Assembly: GCA_947589085.1 (NCBI GenBank)
Contig: CANPZD010000003.1
Location: forward strand, 43,177-107,176
Direction: 5' to 3'
From: an uncultured Clostridia bacterium
GTDB taxonomy: Bacteria > Bacillota > Clostridia > Christensenellales > Borkfalkiaceae
Length of the DNA stretch: 64,000 nucleotides
Shown here: positions 34,231 through 43,401 of the stretch, piece by piece
Numbering within the stretch: position 1 is the stretch's first letter
How the letters are laid out: the number at the start of each line of letters is the position of its first letter
The notes under the pieces: generated by a model
Told to the model about the DNA's origin: nothing
Databases searched by the model: none
What the model saw: the letters and a program-made list of their open reading frames with translations, nothing else
Position numbers and translations under genes: made by a program

Positions 34231-34345
34231 TGTCTGCGAGCAGACAAATACTCACCCTTTGGGCGCCGCCCTCCGTGTCCGCAAATCTCATCGGCGGAAA
34301 TCGGGCGGAAAGATCCGTGCAAAGGGGCGGTATAACGGAGGAATT
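34231..34345 (+). promoter_or_regulatory. rpsB leader, possible autoregulatory RNA
   Basis: The predicted transcript begins with a 7-bp hairpin TGTCTGC-GA-GCAGACA (34231-34246) and runs about 115 nt to the S2 start, which has GGAGG. In other bacteria S2 represses its own mRNA through a leader; whether this leader binds S2 is a guess, based on position and length. Confidence 0.35.
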
Positions 34346-35119
34346 ATGGCAGTTATTACGATCAAACAGCTTCTCGAAGCGGGCGTCCATTTCGGACACC
34401 AGACGAGAAAGTGGAACCCCAAGATGAAGAAGTACATCTTCGCGACCCGTCACGACATTCACATCATCGACCTCGAAACGTCCGAAAAGCTCATTGAAAA
34501 GGCGTATTCGTTTGTCGTCGAATCGGTGAAGGCGGGCAAATCGGTGCTCTTCGTCGGGACCAAGAAGCAGGCGCAGGACGCGATCAAGGAAGAAGCGGAG
34601 CGCTGCGGTCAGTTCTATGTCAATTCGCGTTGGCTGGGCGGCACGCTCACCAATTTCAAGACGATCCGCTCCCGGATCGACTATCTCGAAAAGCTCGAGA
34701 GAATGGAGGCAAGCGGCGAATTCGATCTTCTTCCCAAAAAAGAAGTGCTGGGATTGAAGAAAGAGATGGCCAAATTGCAGGAGAACCTCGGCGGCATCAA
34801 GACGATGCGCAACATTCCCGGCGTCATGTTCGTCGTCGATCCGCACAGCGAGGATATCGCGGTCGCGGAAGCGCGCAAGATGAAAGTGCCGATCGTCGCG
34901 ATCACGGATACCAACTGCGATCCCGACCTCATCGATTACGTGATCCCCGGGAACGACGACGCGATCCGCGCGATCAAGCTCATTTCGTCCGTGATCGCCA
35001 ACGCGGTCATCGAGGCAAACCAGGGCGAGACGCCCGTACCCGCCGCAGAGGAAGCGCCGGAAGAAGAAGCGCCGGCAGAGGCGCCCGCGGAAGAAGCTGC
35101 GGCCGAAGCGGCAGAATAA
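34346..35119 (+). CDS. rpsB: 30S ribosomal protein S2
   Basis: The 257-residue protein starts [20 protein letters not shown] and has [13 protein letters not shown] and [19 protein letters not shown], all diagnostic of S2. The last 25 residues or so are an Ala/Glu/Pro-rich tail ([20 protein letters not shown]), as seen in several Clostridia. The frame extends upstream to 34196 but GGAGG before 34346 and the family start fix the ATG. Paired with tsf 19 bases downstream, the universal order. Confidence 0.97.
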   Translation: MAVITIKQLLEAGVHFGHQTRKWNPKMKKYIFATRHDIHIIDLETSEKLIEKAYSFVVESVKAGKSVLFVGTKKQAQDAIKEEAERCGQFYVNSRWLGGTLTNFKTIRSRIDYLEKLERMEASGEFDLLPKKEVLGLKKEMAKLQENLGGIKTMRNIPGVMFVVDPHSEDIAVAEARKMKVPIVAITDTNCDPDLIDYVIPGNDDAIRAIKLISSVIANAVIEANQGETPVPAAEEAPEEEAPAEAPAEEAAAEAAE

Positions 35120-35138
35120 TTTCAAGGAGAATACGGAT

Positions 35139-36053
35139 ATGGCAGAATTTACGGCAAAGGACGTTATGAAGCTCCGCGAACAGACCGGCGCGGGCATGAT
35201 GGATTGCAAGAGGGCGCTCGTCGACGCGGACGGCGACTTCGAAAAAGCGGGCGAACTTCTCCGTGAGCGCGGCATTGCCAAGGCGGCCAAGCGCGCGTCC
35301 AAGATCGCGGCGGAAGGCGTCGTATATGCGCTCGTCGAAGGAAAGACGGGCGTGCTCGTCGAAGTCAACTGCGAATCGGATTTCGTTGCCAAGGGCGACA
35401 AATTCCACGAAGTTGCGGATGCCGTCGCAAAACAGATTTTAGCGGTCAAACCCGCGGACGTTTCCGCGCTTCTCTCCTCGGACATGGGTGGGGGAAGAAA
35501 CGTCGAGACCTATATTTCCGAGCAGGTCGGCATCATCGGAGAGAAGATCTCCGTGCGCAGATTCACGATCTACGAATCCGCCGGATTCGTGGAGACGTAT
35601 ATCCACATGGGCGGCACCATGGGCGTCATGCTCGATTTTGCCTGCCCGGAGAACGAAACGACCAAGGCGCTCGCGCATGATATCGCGCTGCACACGGCGT
35701 TCTCCAAGCCCGCATATCTTGCGAAATCCGAGGTTTCCGCAGAGACGCTCGAAAAGGAAAAGGCGATCCTCAAGCAGGAAGTGCTGAACGAGGGCAAACC
35801 CGAGGCGATCGCCGAGCGCATCGTGATGGGCAAGATCAACAAGTTCTACGAAGAGAACTGCCTGCTCGAACAGAAATTCGTCAAAGACGACAAGGTGAGC
35901 ATTGCACAGCTCATCGCGCAGGCGTCCAAGGCGGCCGGGGTCCCCGTCGAACTCAAAAAATTCGTGTTCTACGTGATGGGACAGGGGCTTGAAAAGAAGA
36001 CCGAAGATCTTTCGGAAGAAGTCGCAAAACAAGTGGAAGCCATGAAAAAATAA
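35139..36053 (+). CDS. tsf: Translation elongation factor Ts
   Basis: The 304-residue protein exchanges GDP for GTP on EF-Tu. MAEFTAKDVMKLREQTGAGM is the N-terminal UBA-like domain, followed by CKRAL, GIAKAAKRA, and VEVNCESDFVAK with the TDFV/SDFV contact to EF-Tu. Ribosome site AAGGAG precedes the ATG. A strong terminator follows, yet pyrH with its own promoter continues the common rpsB-tsf-pyrH-frr order. Confidence 0.97.
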   Translation: MAEFTAKDVMKLREQTGAGMMDCKRALVDADGDFEKAGELLRERGIAKAAKRASKIAAEGVVYALVEGKTGVLVEVNCESDFVAKGDKFHEVADAVAKQILAVKPADVSALLSSDMGGGRNVETYISEQVGIIGEKISVRRFTIYESAGFVETYIHMGGTMGVMLDFACPENETTKALAHDIALHTAFSKPAYLAKSEVSAETLEKEKAILKQEVLNEGKPEAIAERIVMGKINKFYEENCLLEQKFVKDDKVSIAQLIAQASKAAGVPVELKKFVFYVMGQGLEKKTEDLSEEVAKQVEAMKK

Positions 36054-36068
36054 CGGCATACGGAATAG

Positions 36069-36098
36069 GGCCGCTCCGAGAGGGGCGGCCTTTTTTTT
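36069..36098 (+). terminator. Intrinsic terminator after tsf
   Basis: Stem GGCCGCTCC (36069-36077) with GGGGCGGCC (36082-36090), one G-U, GAGA loop, eight T. Confidence 0.92.
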
Positions 36099-36168
36099 GC
36101 CGCAGCGCGCCGCCGCGGCGGGGCGGGAAAAAGCGCAAGTTTCCTCGTTTGAATTCTTGCGGAAATTC

Positions 36169-36197
36169 TTGCATTTTTTTCCTGCATATGGTATACT
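36169..36197 (+). promoter_or_regulatory. SigA promoter for pyrH-frr-uppS
   Basis: TTGCAT (36169-36174), 17-base spacer, TATACT (36192-36197). Confidence 0.8.
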
Positions 36198-36226
36198 GAT
36201 AAAAACCGAAAGTGAGGGATCGGGTC

Positions 36227-36937
36227 ATGAAGCCGAAATACAAACGGATTCTTTTGAAGCTCTCCGGCGAGGCGCTTGCGGGCGACCAGCGTTTCGGACT
36301 GAATGAATCGGTGATCGCAGGGGTCGTCGACCAGCTCGTAAAAGTGCATGAGATGAATGTGGATATCGCGCTTGTGATCGGCGGCGGCAACTTCTGGCGC
36401 GGGCGGCAGGGAACCAAGATGGACCGGACGACGGCCGATCAGATGGGAATGCTCGCCACCGTGATGAACTCCCTTGCCATGATGGACGCGATCGAACAGC
36501 GCGGCATTCCGACCCGGGTGCAGACGGCGCTGAATATGATCTCCGTTGCCGAGCCGTATATTCTGCGCAAGGCGCTGCATCATTTCGAGGCGGGGCGCAT
36601 CGTCATCATGGCCTGCGGAACGGGAAATCCGTATTGTTCGACGGATACGGCCGCGGCGCAGCGCGCCTGCGAGATCAATGCGGATGTGCTTCTCATGGCC
36701 AAGAACGTCGACGGGATCTACGACAGCGATCCGAACCTGAATCCCGCGGCGAAAAAATATGACAGGATCACGTTCCGCGACGTCGTTTCGGGCGGACTCA
36801 AGGCAATGGACGCGACTGCGGCCACGATGTGCATGGAGAACAATATTCCCGTGCTTGCCTTTGCGCTCGGGGAACCGAATTCCATTCTGCGCGCCGTGTG
36901 CGGCGAACACCTCGGCACGCTGATCTCGAACGAATAA
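36227..36937 (+). CDS. pyrH: UMP kinase
   Basis: The 236-residue amino-acid-kinase-fold enzyme phosphorylates UMP to UDP. YKRILLKLSGEALAG at the start, VIGGGNFWRG, and DADVLLMAK-like NADVLLMAKNVDGIYDSDP are family marks. ATG 36227 with GAGGG upstream is chosen; an in-frame GTG at 36212 lies within the ribosome-site region. It begins the unit pyrH-frr-uppS-cdsA. Confidence 0.96.
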   Translation: MKPKYKRILLKLSGEALAGDQRFGLNESVIAGVVDQLVKVHEMNVDIALVIGGGNFWRGRQGTKMDRTTADQMGMLATVMNSLAMMDAIEQRGIPTRVQTALNMISVAEPYILRKALHHFEAGRIVIMACGTGNPYCSTDTAAAQRACEINADVLLMAKNVDGIYDSDPNLNPAAKKYDRITFRDVVSGGLKAMDATAATMCMENNIPVLAFALGEPNSILRAVCGEHLGTLISNE

Positions 36938-36969
36938 AAACCTTTTGATAAGGGAAAAAGGAGCATGAT

Positions 36970-37542
36970 ATGATCGACAACGAAAAGGTAGAGGAATTAT
37001 TTCTTGTCCTTGACGAAAAACTCGAAAAGACGGTGAACGTTCTCAAAGAAGAATTCGCCGCCATCCGTGCGGGCAGAGCGAATCCCCATGTGCTGGATAA
37101 ACTTCAGGTGGAGGCGTACGGCGGCATGAGTCCGCTCAATCAACTCGGCAACGTGTCCGTATCGGACGCGCGCTGCCTTGTGATCAGCCCTTGGGACAAA
37201 TCTCTGCTGAAAGCCATTGAAAAGGCGATCCTTGCTTCGGGGATCGGCATCACGCCGAGCAACGACGGCAACGTGATCCGCCTTGTCTTCCCGGAACTCA
37301 CCGAGGAGCGGCGCCGCGACCTCGTGAAGCAGGTGAAAAAGACGGGGGAGGAGAGCAAAATCGCCGCCCGCAACAACCGCCGCGACGCCATGGAAAGCCT
37401 GAAAAAAATGAAAACGGCAAAGGAACTTTCCGAGGACGAAGCGAAAAACTGCGAGCTTGACGTGGAAGAGGCGGTCCAGAAGTGCATCGAAGAGATCGAA
37501 AAGCTCATCTCCGCCAAAGAAAAGGAGCTGCTTACCGTCTGA
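36970..37542 (+). CDS. frr: Ribosome recycling factor
   Basis: The 190-residue protein splits post-termination ribosomes with EF-G. EEFAAIRAGRANPHVLDKL and VEAYGGMSPLNQLGNV are diagnostic, and the C-terminal half is the long-helix bundle. The stop shares one base with the uppS start (TGATG), giving tight coupling. Confidence 0.97.
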   Translation: MIDNEKVEELFLVLDEKLEKTVNVLKEEFAAIRAGRANPHVLDKLQVEAYGGMSPLNQLGNVSVSDARCLVISPWDKSLLKAIEKAILASGIGITPSNDGNVIRLVFPELTEERRRDLVKQVKKTGEESKIAARNNRRDAMESLKKMKTAKELSEDEAKNCELDVEEAVQKCIEEIEKLISAKEKELLTV

Positions 37543-38240
37543 TGCCGCAAAAGTATGCGAAAGTTCCGCCGCAGCACGTCGCCGTCATCATGGACGGAAA
37601 CGGCCGATGGGCAAAAAAACGTCTGCTGCCCCGCGCCGCGGGGCATCGCGCAGGCTTTCGGCGCATGCTCTCGCTCGTCGACCATATTTTTGCTTGCGGG
37701 ATAAGATATTGCACGTTATTCGCGCTCTCCTGCGAAAATCTCAACCGCCCGAGAGAGGAGATCGAAGGGCTGTTTGAGATCTTCCGGGAATATTTCGGCA
37801 AACATATCGCGCCGCTCGTCGAAAAGGGGATCGCGCTGCGTGTCCTCGGCGACGCCGCGCTCGTTCCGCCGGATATCGCCGCAAGCATGCGCGAGGCCGA
37901 GAAAAAGACGTCTGCCGGGAAAAACGGCGTCCTCACGGTCGCGATCGGCTACGGCGGGCGGCAGGATATCGTCGGCGCCTGCAACCGCGCCCTGCAAGAC
38001 GGACAAAAGGTAACGCTCGAATCTTTTGCCGAGAAGCTTTCGACGGGGGGCATGCCCGCGGTTGACCTTCTCATTCGTACCGGAGGAGAAAAACGGCTCT
38101 CGAATTTTTTGCTGTTCGAATGCGCCTATGCGGAACTGTATTTCTCCGACAAGATGTTTCCGGATTTTTCCGACGCCGACTTCGATGCGGCGCTCGAGGC
38201 ATATGCCGGTCGTGAAAGAAGATACGGCAGAATAGAATAA
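37542..38240 (+). CDS. uppS: Undecaprenyl diphosphate synthase (cis-prenyltransferase)
   Basis: The 232-residue enzyme condenses isopentenyl diphosphate onto farnesyl diphosphate to make the C55 carrier of cell-wall synthesis. VAVIMDGNGRWAKKRLLPRA holds the catalytic Asp and pyrophosphate site; LFALSCENLNRP and LLIRTGGEKRLSNFLLFE complete the family pattern. In the last motif the usual SGE/GGE-xRxSNFL is kept. Start ATG 37542 overlaps the frr stop. CdsA follows four bases later. Confidence 0.96.
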   Translation: MPQKYAKVPPQHVAVIMDGNGRWAKKRLLPRAAGHRAGFRRMLSLVDHIFACGIRYCTLFALSCENLNRPREEIEGLFEIFREYFGKHIAPLVEKGIALRVLGDAALVPPDIAASMREAEKKTSAGKNGVLTVAIGYGGRQDIVGACNRALQDGQKVTLESFAEKLSTGGMPAVDLLIRTGGEKRLSNFLLFECAYAELYFSDKMFPDFSDADFDAALEAYAGRERRYGRIE

Positions 38241-38244
38241 ACTT

Positions 38245-39279
38245 ATGGAAGAAACCGCACAGACACAACCTGCCCGCGCAATGGGCAATTTGAAAAAGCG
38301 GCTCATAACGGGGACGGTATACGTTCTTCTGATCGCCGCGTTTTTTCTGCTGAAGATTTTTGTCAGCGAACTCTTTTTCGACCTGCTGATCCTTATCTTC
38401 GCCTTTTTCGGCACGGGCGAAATGCTTCGCGCATTCGGCGACAAGCTGCACAGATCGCAGAAGATCCTCACGGTGGTCTTTGCGCTGCTCGTGATAGCGA
38501 CGTACGCCGTGAGCGATTTTTACTACACCAAAGTGCTTGGCATCGGCTTGCCCGATCAGGAGATCACGCAAGCGCGAGGCAGAAATTATTCCATGCACAT
38601 CACGTTCATCGTGCTCATTGCGGGCATGGCGATCTTGGCCTCGCTGCTCGTGTTCGCGCACAGACACGTGACGCTCGAATCCACGGGGTATGCGCTTCTC
38701 TGCTATATCTATCCCTCGTTCTTCCTGCTGGTCCTCACGATCTGCAATCATCTCTTCAATTACTCCGAGCTTGCCGTGCTGCTTGTGTTTATCGTCGCGC
38801 CGTTTGCGGATTCGTTTGCGTTTGTGTTCGGAAAACTGTTGGGAAAAAAACTCCCCGCCAAAATGGCGCCGAATATTTCGCCGAAAAAGACGATCATCGG
38901 CGGATTCGGCGGGCTTCTGGGCGGCGCCGTTGCCGCGGTCGTGATTTTCTTCATGTATTACGGGATCATGCGGCTGGACGATATCGGCGCGCCTATCATG
39001 CAGCTCGATAAGCTCATCGGGATGGGCACGCAGGAGATCCGCAACATTGCAATCACGCCGCTCAATCTGATATTCTTCGTCGGACTCGGCGTTCTCACCG
39101 CGGCGTTTTCGCAGTTCGGCGATCTCGTGGAGAGCGCGATCAAGCGGAAACTCGGCGTGAAAGATATGGGCAGGATCCTTCCCGGACACGGCGGCGTGCT
39201 CGACAGGATCGATTCTTCTCTCTTTGCCGGGCTTGTCGTGTGTATTGCATTGGTCGCGAAACTCATGTTTTTCGGTTGA
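38245..39279 (+). CDS. cdsA: Phosphatidate cytidylyltransferase
   Basis: The 344-residue membrane enzyme makes CDP-diacylglycerol for phospholipid synthesis. It has about eight hydrophobic segments and ends with the CDS signature SAIKRKLGVKDMGRILPGHG followed by GVLDRIDS. The region ISPKKTIIGGFGGLLGG carries the catalytic SPKKT motif. It is longer than many homologues because of an extended N-terminal and central loop (residues about 85-115). Terminator-like hairpin follows before dxr. Confidence 0.94.
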   Translation: MEETAQTQPARAMGNLKKRLITGTVYVLLIAAFFLLKIFVSELFFDLLILIFAFFGTGEMLRAFGDKLHRSQKILTVVFALLVIATYAVSDFYYTKVLGIGLPDQEITQARGRNYSMHITFIVLIAGMAILASLLVFAHRHVTLESTGYALLCYIYPSFFLLVLTICNHLFNYSELAVLLVFIVAPFADSFAFVFGKLLGKKLPAKMAPNISPKKTIIGGFGGLLGGAVAAVVIFFMYYGIMRLDDIGAPIMQLDKLIGMGTQEIRNIAITPLNLIFFVGLGVLTAAFSQFGDLVESAIKRKLGVKDMGRILPGHGGVLDRIDSSLFAGLVVCIALVAKLMFFG

Positions 39280-39299
39280 TCCGCATAGAAATAGAGAGC

Positions 39300-39333
39300 G
39301 CCCGCCGTGGCAGGCGGGCCGTTTTTATTTTTT
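39300..39333 (+). terminator. Intrinsic terminator between cdsA and dxr
   Basis: Seven-base GC stem GCCCGCC (39300-39306) with GGCGGGC (39313-39319), then CGTTTTTATTTTTT. As dxr is only 34 bases further on with no clear promoter, it probably attenuates rather than ends transcription. Confidence 0.75.
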
Positions 39334-39366
39334 CGGATAATGCGGCATTTGAAATTCGAGGTGGAT

Positions 39367-40452
39367 ATGCAGAAAATCGCTCTCATAGGAAGTACGGGTA
39401 GCATCGGAAAGCAGGTTCTGGAAATCGTGCGGCGCTATCCCGCGGAATTTTCCGTGACGGCGCTCGTTGCGGGTTCCGACGAGGCGGCGCTCGCCGCACA
39501 GAAAGCGGAATTCCGACCCCGTATCGCATATTGCGCTTCCCGCGGGGAGATGCCGGAGGATCTGTTTGACGATTGCGATACGGCTCTGATCGCCGCGGCC
39601 GGCTTTTCTGGACTCGGGTATACGCTCGCCGCCGCGCGCGCGGGCAAAAAGATCGCCCTTGCCAACAAAGAGTCTCTGGTCTGCGGCGGCGCGCTCGTGA
39701 TCGCGGCTGCGCAGGATGGCGGCGCGCAGATCGTTCCCGTAGACAGCGAGCATTCCGCGATCTTTCAGGCGCTCTCGTTTGACCGCGCAGCCTCCTTTGA
39801 ACGGCTCGTGCTCACCGCAAGCGGCGGTCCGTTTTTCGGCATGGAGCAAGGCAGTCTTGCCGCCGTCACGGCGGCGGACGCGCTCAACCATCCCACATGG
39901 CACATGGGATCGAAGATCACAATAGACAGCGCCACGCTGCTCAACAAGGGATACGAAGTCATCGAGGCGCATTGGCTGTACAACGCCGCGTTCGACCGGA
40001 TCGACGCGGTCGTGCATCCGGAGAGCATCGTGCATTCTCTCGTATATTTTTCGGACGGCGCCGCGCTCGCACAACTCGGGTATCCGGATATGCGCGTGCC
40101 CATTCAGCTTGCGCTTACGTATCCGCGCCGTCTGCCCTGCGCGCCGCAGCTCGATCTCGTAAAACTCGGCGCGCTGCATTTTTATCCGCTTCCGCGGGAA
40201 AAATTCCCCTGCTTCGATCTCGCGCTTTCCGCGGGCAGAGCGGGGGGGACGGCTCCCACCGTGCTCAACGGCGCGGCGGAAACCGCCGTGAAGGCGTTTC
40301 TCGAAGGAAGCATAACCTTCCCGCAAATCGCGGAAACTATCGAGGACGCGCTGAACAAGATTTCATTTACGGCGGCGGATTGCTACGAAACGCTCCGCGA
40401 GGCGGACTTGCTTACAAGGAGGGCGGCGACGGCGTTTATCTATGGGAAATAA
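39367..40452 (+). CDS. dxr: 1-deoxy-D-xylulose 5-phosphate reductoisomerase
   Basis: The 361-residue enzyme commits to the MEP isoprenoid pathway. IALIGSTGSIGKQVLEIV is the NADPH site, ALANKESLVCGG and PVDSEHSAIFQAL the metal/substrate region, and ASGGPFFG plus HPTWHMGSKITIDSATLLNKG the catalytic loop. GAGGTGG supports ATG 39367; the open frame upstream lies in the terminator. It shares 11 bases with rseP, as usual in Firmicutes. Confidence 0.96.
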   Translation: MQKIALIGSTGSIGKQVLEIVRRYPAEFSVTALVAGSDEAALAAQKAEFRPRIAYCASRGEMPEDLFDDCDTALIAAAGFSGLGYTLAAARAGKKIALANKESLVCGGALVIAAAQDGGAQIVPVDSEHSAIFQALSFDRAASFERLVLTASGGPFFGMEQGSLAAVTAADALNHPTWHMGSKITIDSATLLNKGYEVIEAHWLYNAAFDRIDAVVHPESIVHSLVYFSDGAALAQLGYPDMRVPIQLALTYPRRLPCAPQLDLVKLGALHFYPLPREKFPCFDLALSAGRAGGTAPTVLNGAAETAVKAFLEGSITFPQIAETIEDALNKISFTAADCYETLREADLLTRRAATAFIYGK

Positions 40453-41773
40453 TCTTTTGAGTGTTTGGGGAACGATCGGCTCCGTTCTGTTGGCGATCCT
40501 GATCCTTTTGGTGATGATCACCGTACATGAATTCGGGCATTATCTTGCGGGTAAAATTTTCAAGTTCAAAATCAACGAATTTTCCATCGGATTCGGCCCG
40601 GCGATCTTCAAACACCGCAACAAGCGTACGGGCGAGCTGTTTGCGATCCGCCTGATCCCGCTCGGGGGATATTGCGCGTTTGCGGGAGAGGACGGCCTCG
40701 AAAAGGAAAAGAAAAAGCCGGAAGCGCCGCCCGAGCCGTTTGAGGAGATCCCCGATCGGGAGACCGACGCCGAACCGCGCGAGCTGCCCGCAGACGCCGG
40801 GGAAGCGCCGCACGAACTGCCCGCAGACGCCGGGGAAGCGCCGCAAACACTGCCCGCAGGCGCCGAAGATATGCCGCGCGCGCAAAAAGATCCCGCGGGG
40901 AAGAAAAAGAAAGGCGAGATCCGGACGGGTCTGTTCACCGAAAAGAAGCCATGGCAGCGCATCATCGTGCTGATTGCCGGCGCGCTCATGAACTATTTTC
41001 TTGCGGTCATGCTGATCGTCGTGCTGTTTGCAAGTTACGGCCAGAGCATGATTCAAATCGGCAGCGTGGCCGAGAGCGAGGAATATCCCGCGCAGGTTTC
41101 CTTTCAGGCGGGCGATATTCTGCTCGCGGCAAACGGAAAGAATTTATATCTCACTACGGATCTTTCCCGCGCGGTCAACGGCAAAAAGGAGGGCGACACC
41201 GTAACGTTCCGCGTGTCGCGGATCCGGGAGGACGGATCCCGCGCCGTCATGGACGTGCCCATCCTGCTGCGCTCGGACGTGAGTACGAAGAACAGTTCGG
41301 ATTTCAGGCCGGTATGGCCCGCGCTCGGGATCGGGATCACGGAGGACGGGAAATACTACGATATCGATACGACTTCCTATCATTTCGGCTTTTTCCAGAC
41401 GATCGGGCGATCGTTCGTCTATTCGTTCAAGATCGCCGGCACGATCTTCCGGGTCATCGGCGAATTGTTTACGGGAAAAATCGGATTGAATTCTTTCGGA
41501 GGCCCGGTCACGACGATCACGACGACCTCTCAGATCGTTTCGACGAACGGCTTCCGCGGCTTTCTGGAGATCGCTGCGTTTATCGGCGTCAATCTTGCCG
41601 TGTTCAACCTTTTGCCGATCCCCGCACTGGACGGCAGCAAAGTGGTCTTTACGATCATCGAATGGATCCGCGGGAAACCCATCAACCGCAAGGTGGAGGC
41701 GGCGATCCATCTGGCGGGCATCATTCTGCTGTTCGGGTTTGCGATCCTTGTGGATATCCTGCAATTCGTTTAG
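40442..41773 (+). CDS. rseP: RIP metalloprotease RseP/RasP (site-2 protease)
   Basis: The 443-residue membrane protease cleaves anti-sigma factors and signal-peptide remnants within the membrane. Zinc site VHEFGHYLAGK (HExxH) is in helix 1, a PDZ domain follows (FQAGDILLAANGKNLYL), and NLLPIPALDGSK gives the third ligand near the C-terminus. Between the first cytoplasmic beta segment and helix 2 lies an unusual insertion, residues about 95-155, rich in Pro, Glu and Ala, with three tandem 11-residue units (ELPADAGEAPH and relatives). Confidence 0.94.
   Translation: MGNNLLSVWGTIGSVLLAILILLVMITVHEFGHYLAGKIFKFKINEFSIGFGPAIFKHRNKRTGELFAIRLIPLGGYCAFAGEDGLEKEKKKPEAPPEPFEEIPDRETDAEPRELPADAGEAPHELPADAGEAPQTLPAGAEDMPRAQKDPAGKKKKGEIRTGLFTEKKPWQRIIVLIAGALMNYFLAVMLIVVLFASYGQSMIQIGSVAESEEYPAQVSFQAGDILLAANGKNLYLTTDLSRAVNGKKEGDTVTFRVSRIREDGSRAVMDVPILLRSDVSTKNSSDFRPVWPALGIGITEDGKYYDIDTTSYHFGFFQTIGRSFVYSFKIAGTIFRVIGELFTGKIGLNSFGGPVTTITTTSQIVSTNGFRGFLEIAAFIGVNLAVFNLLPIPALDGSKVVFTIIEWIRGKPINRKVEAAIHLAGIILLFGFAILVDILQFV
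40781..40879 (+). repeat. Three tandem 33-bp units inside rseP
   Basis: Units at 40781-40813, 40814-40846 and 40847-40879; the first two differ at only a few bases, the third is more diverged. They keep the reading frame and encode ELPADAGEAP-type repeats. Likely from slippage or unequal exchange. Confidence 0.88.
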
Positions 41774-41790
41774 AATTTCTTATAAAGCGT

Positions 41791-41828
41791 AAGGGCGCGC
41801 TCCGGATCTCAACGGGGCGCGCCTTTTT
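41791..41828 (+). terminator. Intrinsic terminator after rseP
   Basis: AGGGCGCGCTCC pairs with GGGGCGCGCCT (one wobble), followed by TTTTT. Confidence 0.88.
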
Positions 41829-41864
41829 CGGTGCGGGAATCTTCCGCGGAACGCCGTTCACGCG

Positions 41865-41893
41865 TTGCAAATTTGCGAAAACTATGATATAAT
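41865..41893 (+). promoter_or_regulatory. SigA promoter for glyA
   Basis: TTGCAA (41865-41870), 17-base spacer, TATAAT (41888-41893); AAGGAG follows before the ATG. Confidence 0.85.
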
Positions 41894-41913
41894 AGAGAAG
41901 AAGGAGATCCGCT

Positions 41914-43164
41914 ATGATAGATTTGACGTGCATCCGCAAGACCGACCCCGAGATCGCTGAGGCGATGGAACAAGAACTCGCCCGGCAAAGGGGGAATCTC
42001 GAGCTGATCGCGAGCGAAAATCTCGTTTCTCCCGCGGTGATGGCGGCCATGGGCAGTCATCTCACCAACAAATATGCCGAGGGCTATCCGGGGAAACGCT
42101 ACTACGGCGGATGCGAATACGTCGATGTCGCGGAACGCCTTGCGATCTCCCGTCTCAAAGAACTTTTCGGCTGCGAACATGCCAACGTACAGCCGCACAG
42201 CGGAGCGCAGGCGAATTTCGCCGTATATTTTTCCGTACTCAAACCGGGCGACACCGTGATGGGCATGGATCTCTCCCACGGCGGACATCTCACGCACGGT
42301 TCTCCCGTCAACGTTTCGGGCGTCTATTTCCGCTTCGTGCCCTATGGCGTCTCGCCGAAAACGGAGACCATCGATTACGACGAAATGGAGCGGATCGCGC
42401 TTGCATGCAGGCCGAAGCTGATCGTCTCGGGCGCCAGCGCATATCCGCGGTTCATCGACTTCGAACGCATCCGCAAGATCTGCGAGAAAGCGGGCGCCTA
42501 CATGATGGTGGATATCGCCCACATTGCGGGGCTTGTGGCGGCGGGATTGCATCCGTCTCCCGTGCCGTACGCGGATTTCGTCACTTCCACGACCCATAAA
42601 ACGCTGCGCGGGCCGCGCGGCGGCGTGATCATGTGCAGAGAACGGTACGCCAAGGCGATCGATAAAGCCGTCTTTCCGGGCACGCAGGGAGGCCCTCTGA
42701 TGCACGTGATCGCGGCCAAGGCCGTGGCGTTCAAAGAGGCGCTTTCTCCCGCGTTCGCGCAGTACCAGAGGCAGATCCTCCGAAATGCCGCGGCGATGGC
42801 GCAGCGGTTTACGGAAAACGGCGTTCGGCTCGTTTCGGGCGGAACGGATAACCACCTGATGCTGTTGGATCTGCGCGGGGAAAATCTCACGGGCAAGGCG
42901 CTCGAAGCGCTCCTGGACAGTGCCCATATCACGGCGAATAAAAATACCATTCCCTTCGAAACGACTTCGCCGTTCGTGACGAGCGGACTTCGGATCGGCG
43001 TTCCCGCGATCACTTCGCGGGGCATGAAGGAACCCGAGGCCGTGCAGATCGCCGATCTCGTGACGGATATCATCCGGCGAAGAGAAGAGGCCGTCCCCGA
43101 AGTTGCGCGGAAAGTCGGCTCTCTCTGCGAAAAATTTTCGCTCTATGAGCAAGATATTTTGTAA
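41914..43164 (+). CDS. glyA: Serine hydroxymethyltransferase
   Basis: The 416-residue PLP enzyme interconverts serine and glycine and charges tetrahydrofolate with a one-carbon unit. [31 protein letters not shown] and the PLP-lysine loop [15 protein letters not shown] are all present. It has a good promoter and ribosome site of its own and is followed immediately by the promoter of the FMN riboswitch. No PurR or glycine riboswitch signature was noticed. Confidence 0.97.
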   Translation: MIDLTCIRKTDPEIAEAMEQELARQRGNLELIASENLVSPAVMAAMGSHLTNKYAEGYPGKRYYGGCEYVDVAERLAISRLKELFGCEHANVQPHSGAQANFAVYFSVLKPGDTVMGMDLSHGGHLTHGSPVNVSGVYFRFVPYGVSPKTETIDYDEMERIALACRPKLIVSGASAYPRFIDFERIRKICEKAGAYMMVDIAHIAGLVAAGLHPSPVPYADFVTSTTHKTLRGPRGGVIMCRERYAKAIDKAVFPGTQGGPLMHVIAAKAVAFKEALSPAFAQYQRQILRNAAAMAQRFTENGVRLVSGGTDNHLMLLDLRGENLTGKALEALLDSAHITANKNTIPFETTSPFVTSGLRIGVPAITSRGMKEPEAVQIADLVTDIIRRREEAVPEVARKVGSLCEKFSLYEQDIL

Positions 43165-43169
43165 AACGC

Positions 43170-43198
43170 TTGCAATTCTTCCGAAAGTGAAGTATAAT
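43170..43198 (+). promoter_or_regulatory. SigA promoter for the FMN riboswitch-ribU unit
   Basis: TTGCAA (43170-43175), 17-base spacer, TATAAT (43193-43198), only 6 bases after the glyA stop. Confidence 0.85.
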
Positions 43199-43210
43199 AC
43201 GGTCAATCGA

Positions 43211-43322
43211 ATATCTTTGGGGCGGAGTGAAAGTCTCCACCGGCAGTAAAGTCTGCGAAGAAGCGCGCGCTTCCCGAACGGGTGCAATTCCCGTACCGAC
43301 GGTATAGTCCGGATGAGAAAAG
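43211..43322 (+). ncRNA. FMN riboswitch (RFN element)
   Basis: The classic RFN blocks appear in order: TCTTTGGGGCGGAGTGAAAG, TCTCCACCGGCAGTAAAGTC, GAACGGGTGCAATTCCCGTA, CCGACGGTATAGTCCGGATG and AGAAAAGA. It senses flavin mononucleotide and turns off the downstream riboflavin transporter gene when FMN is plentiful. A hairpin terminator (next entry) is the expression platform. Confidence 0.96.
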
Positions 43323-43340
43323 AAAAAAATCGGCTTTTTC

Positions 43341-43367
43341 GCGCCCCTTGATCGGGGCGCTTTCTTT
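43341..43367 (+). terminator. Expression platform of the FMN riboswitch
   Basis: GCGCCCC (43341-43347) pairs with GGGGCGC (43354-43360), then TTTCTTT. It sits between the aptamer and ribU, so ligand-controlled termination is the likely mode. Confidence 0.8.
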
Positions 43368-43401
43368 GTGCTCCGAAAGATCGATGTATGGGAGGCGTTT
43401 T

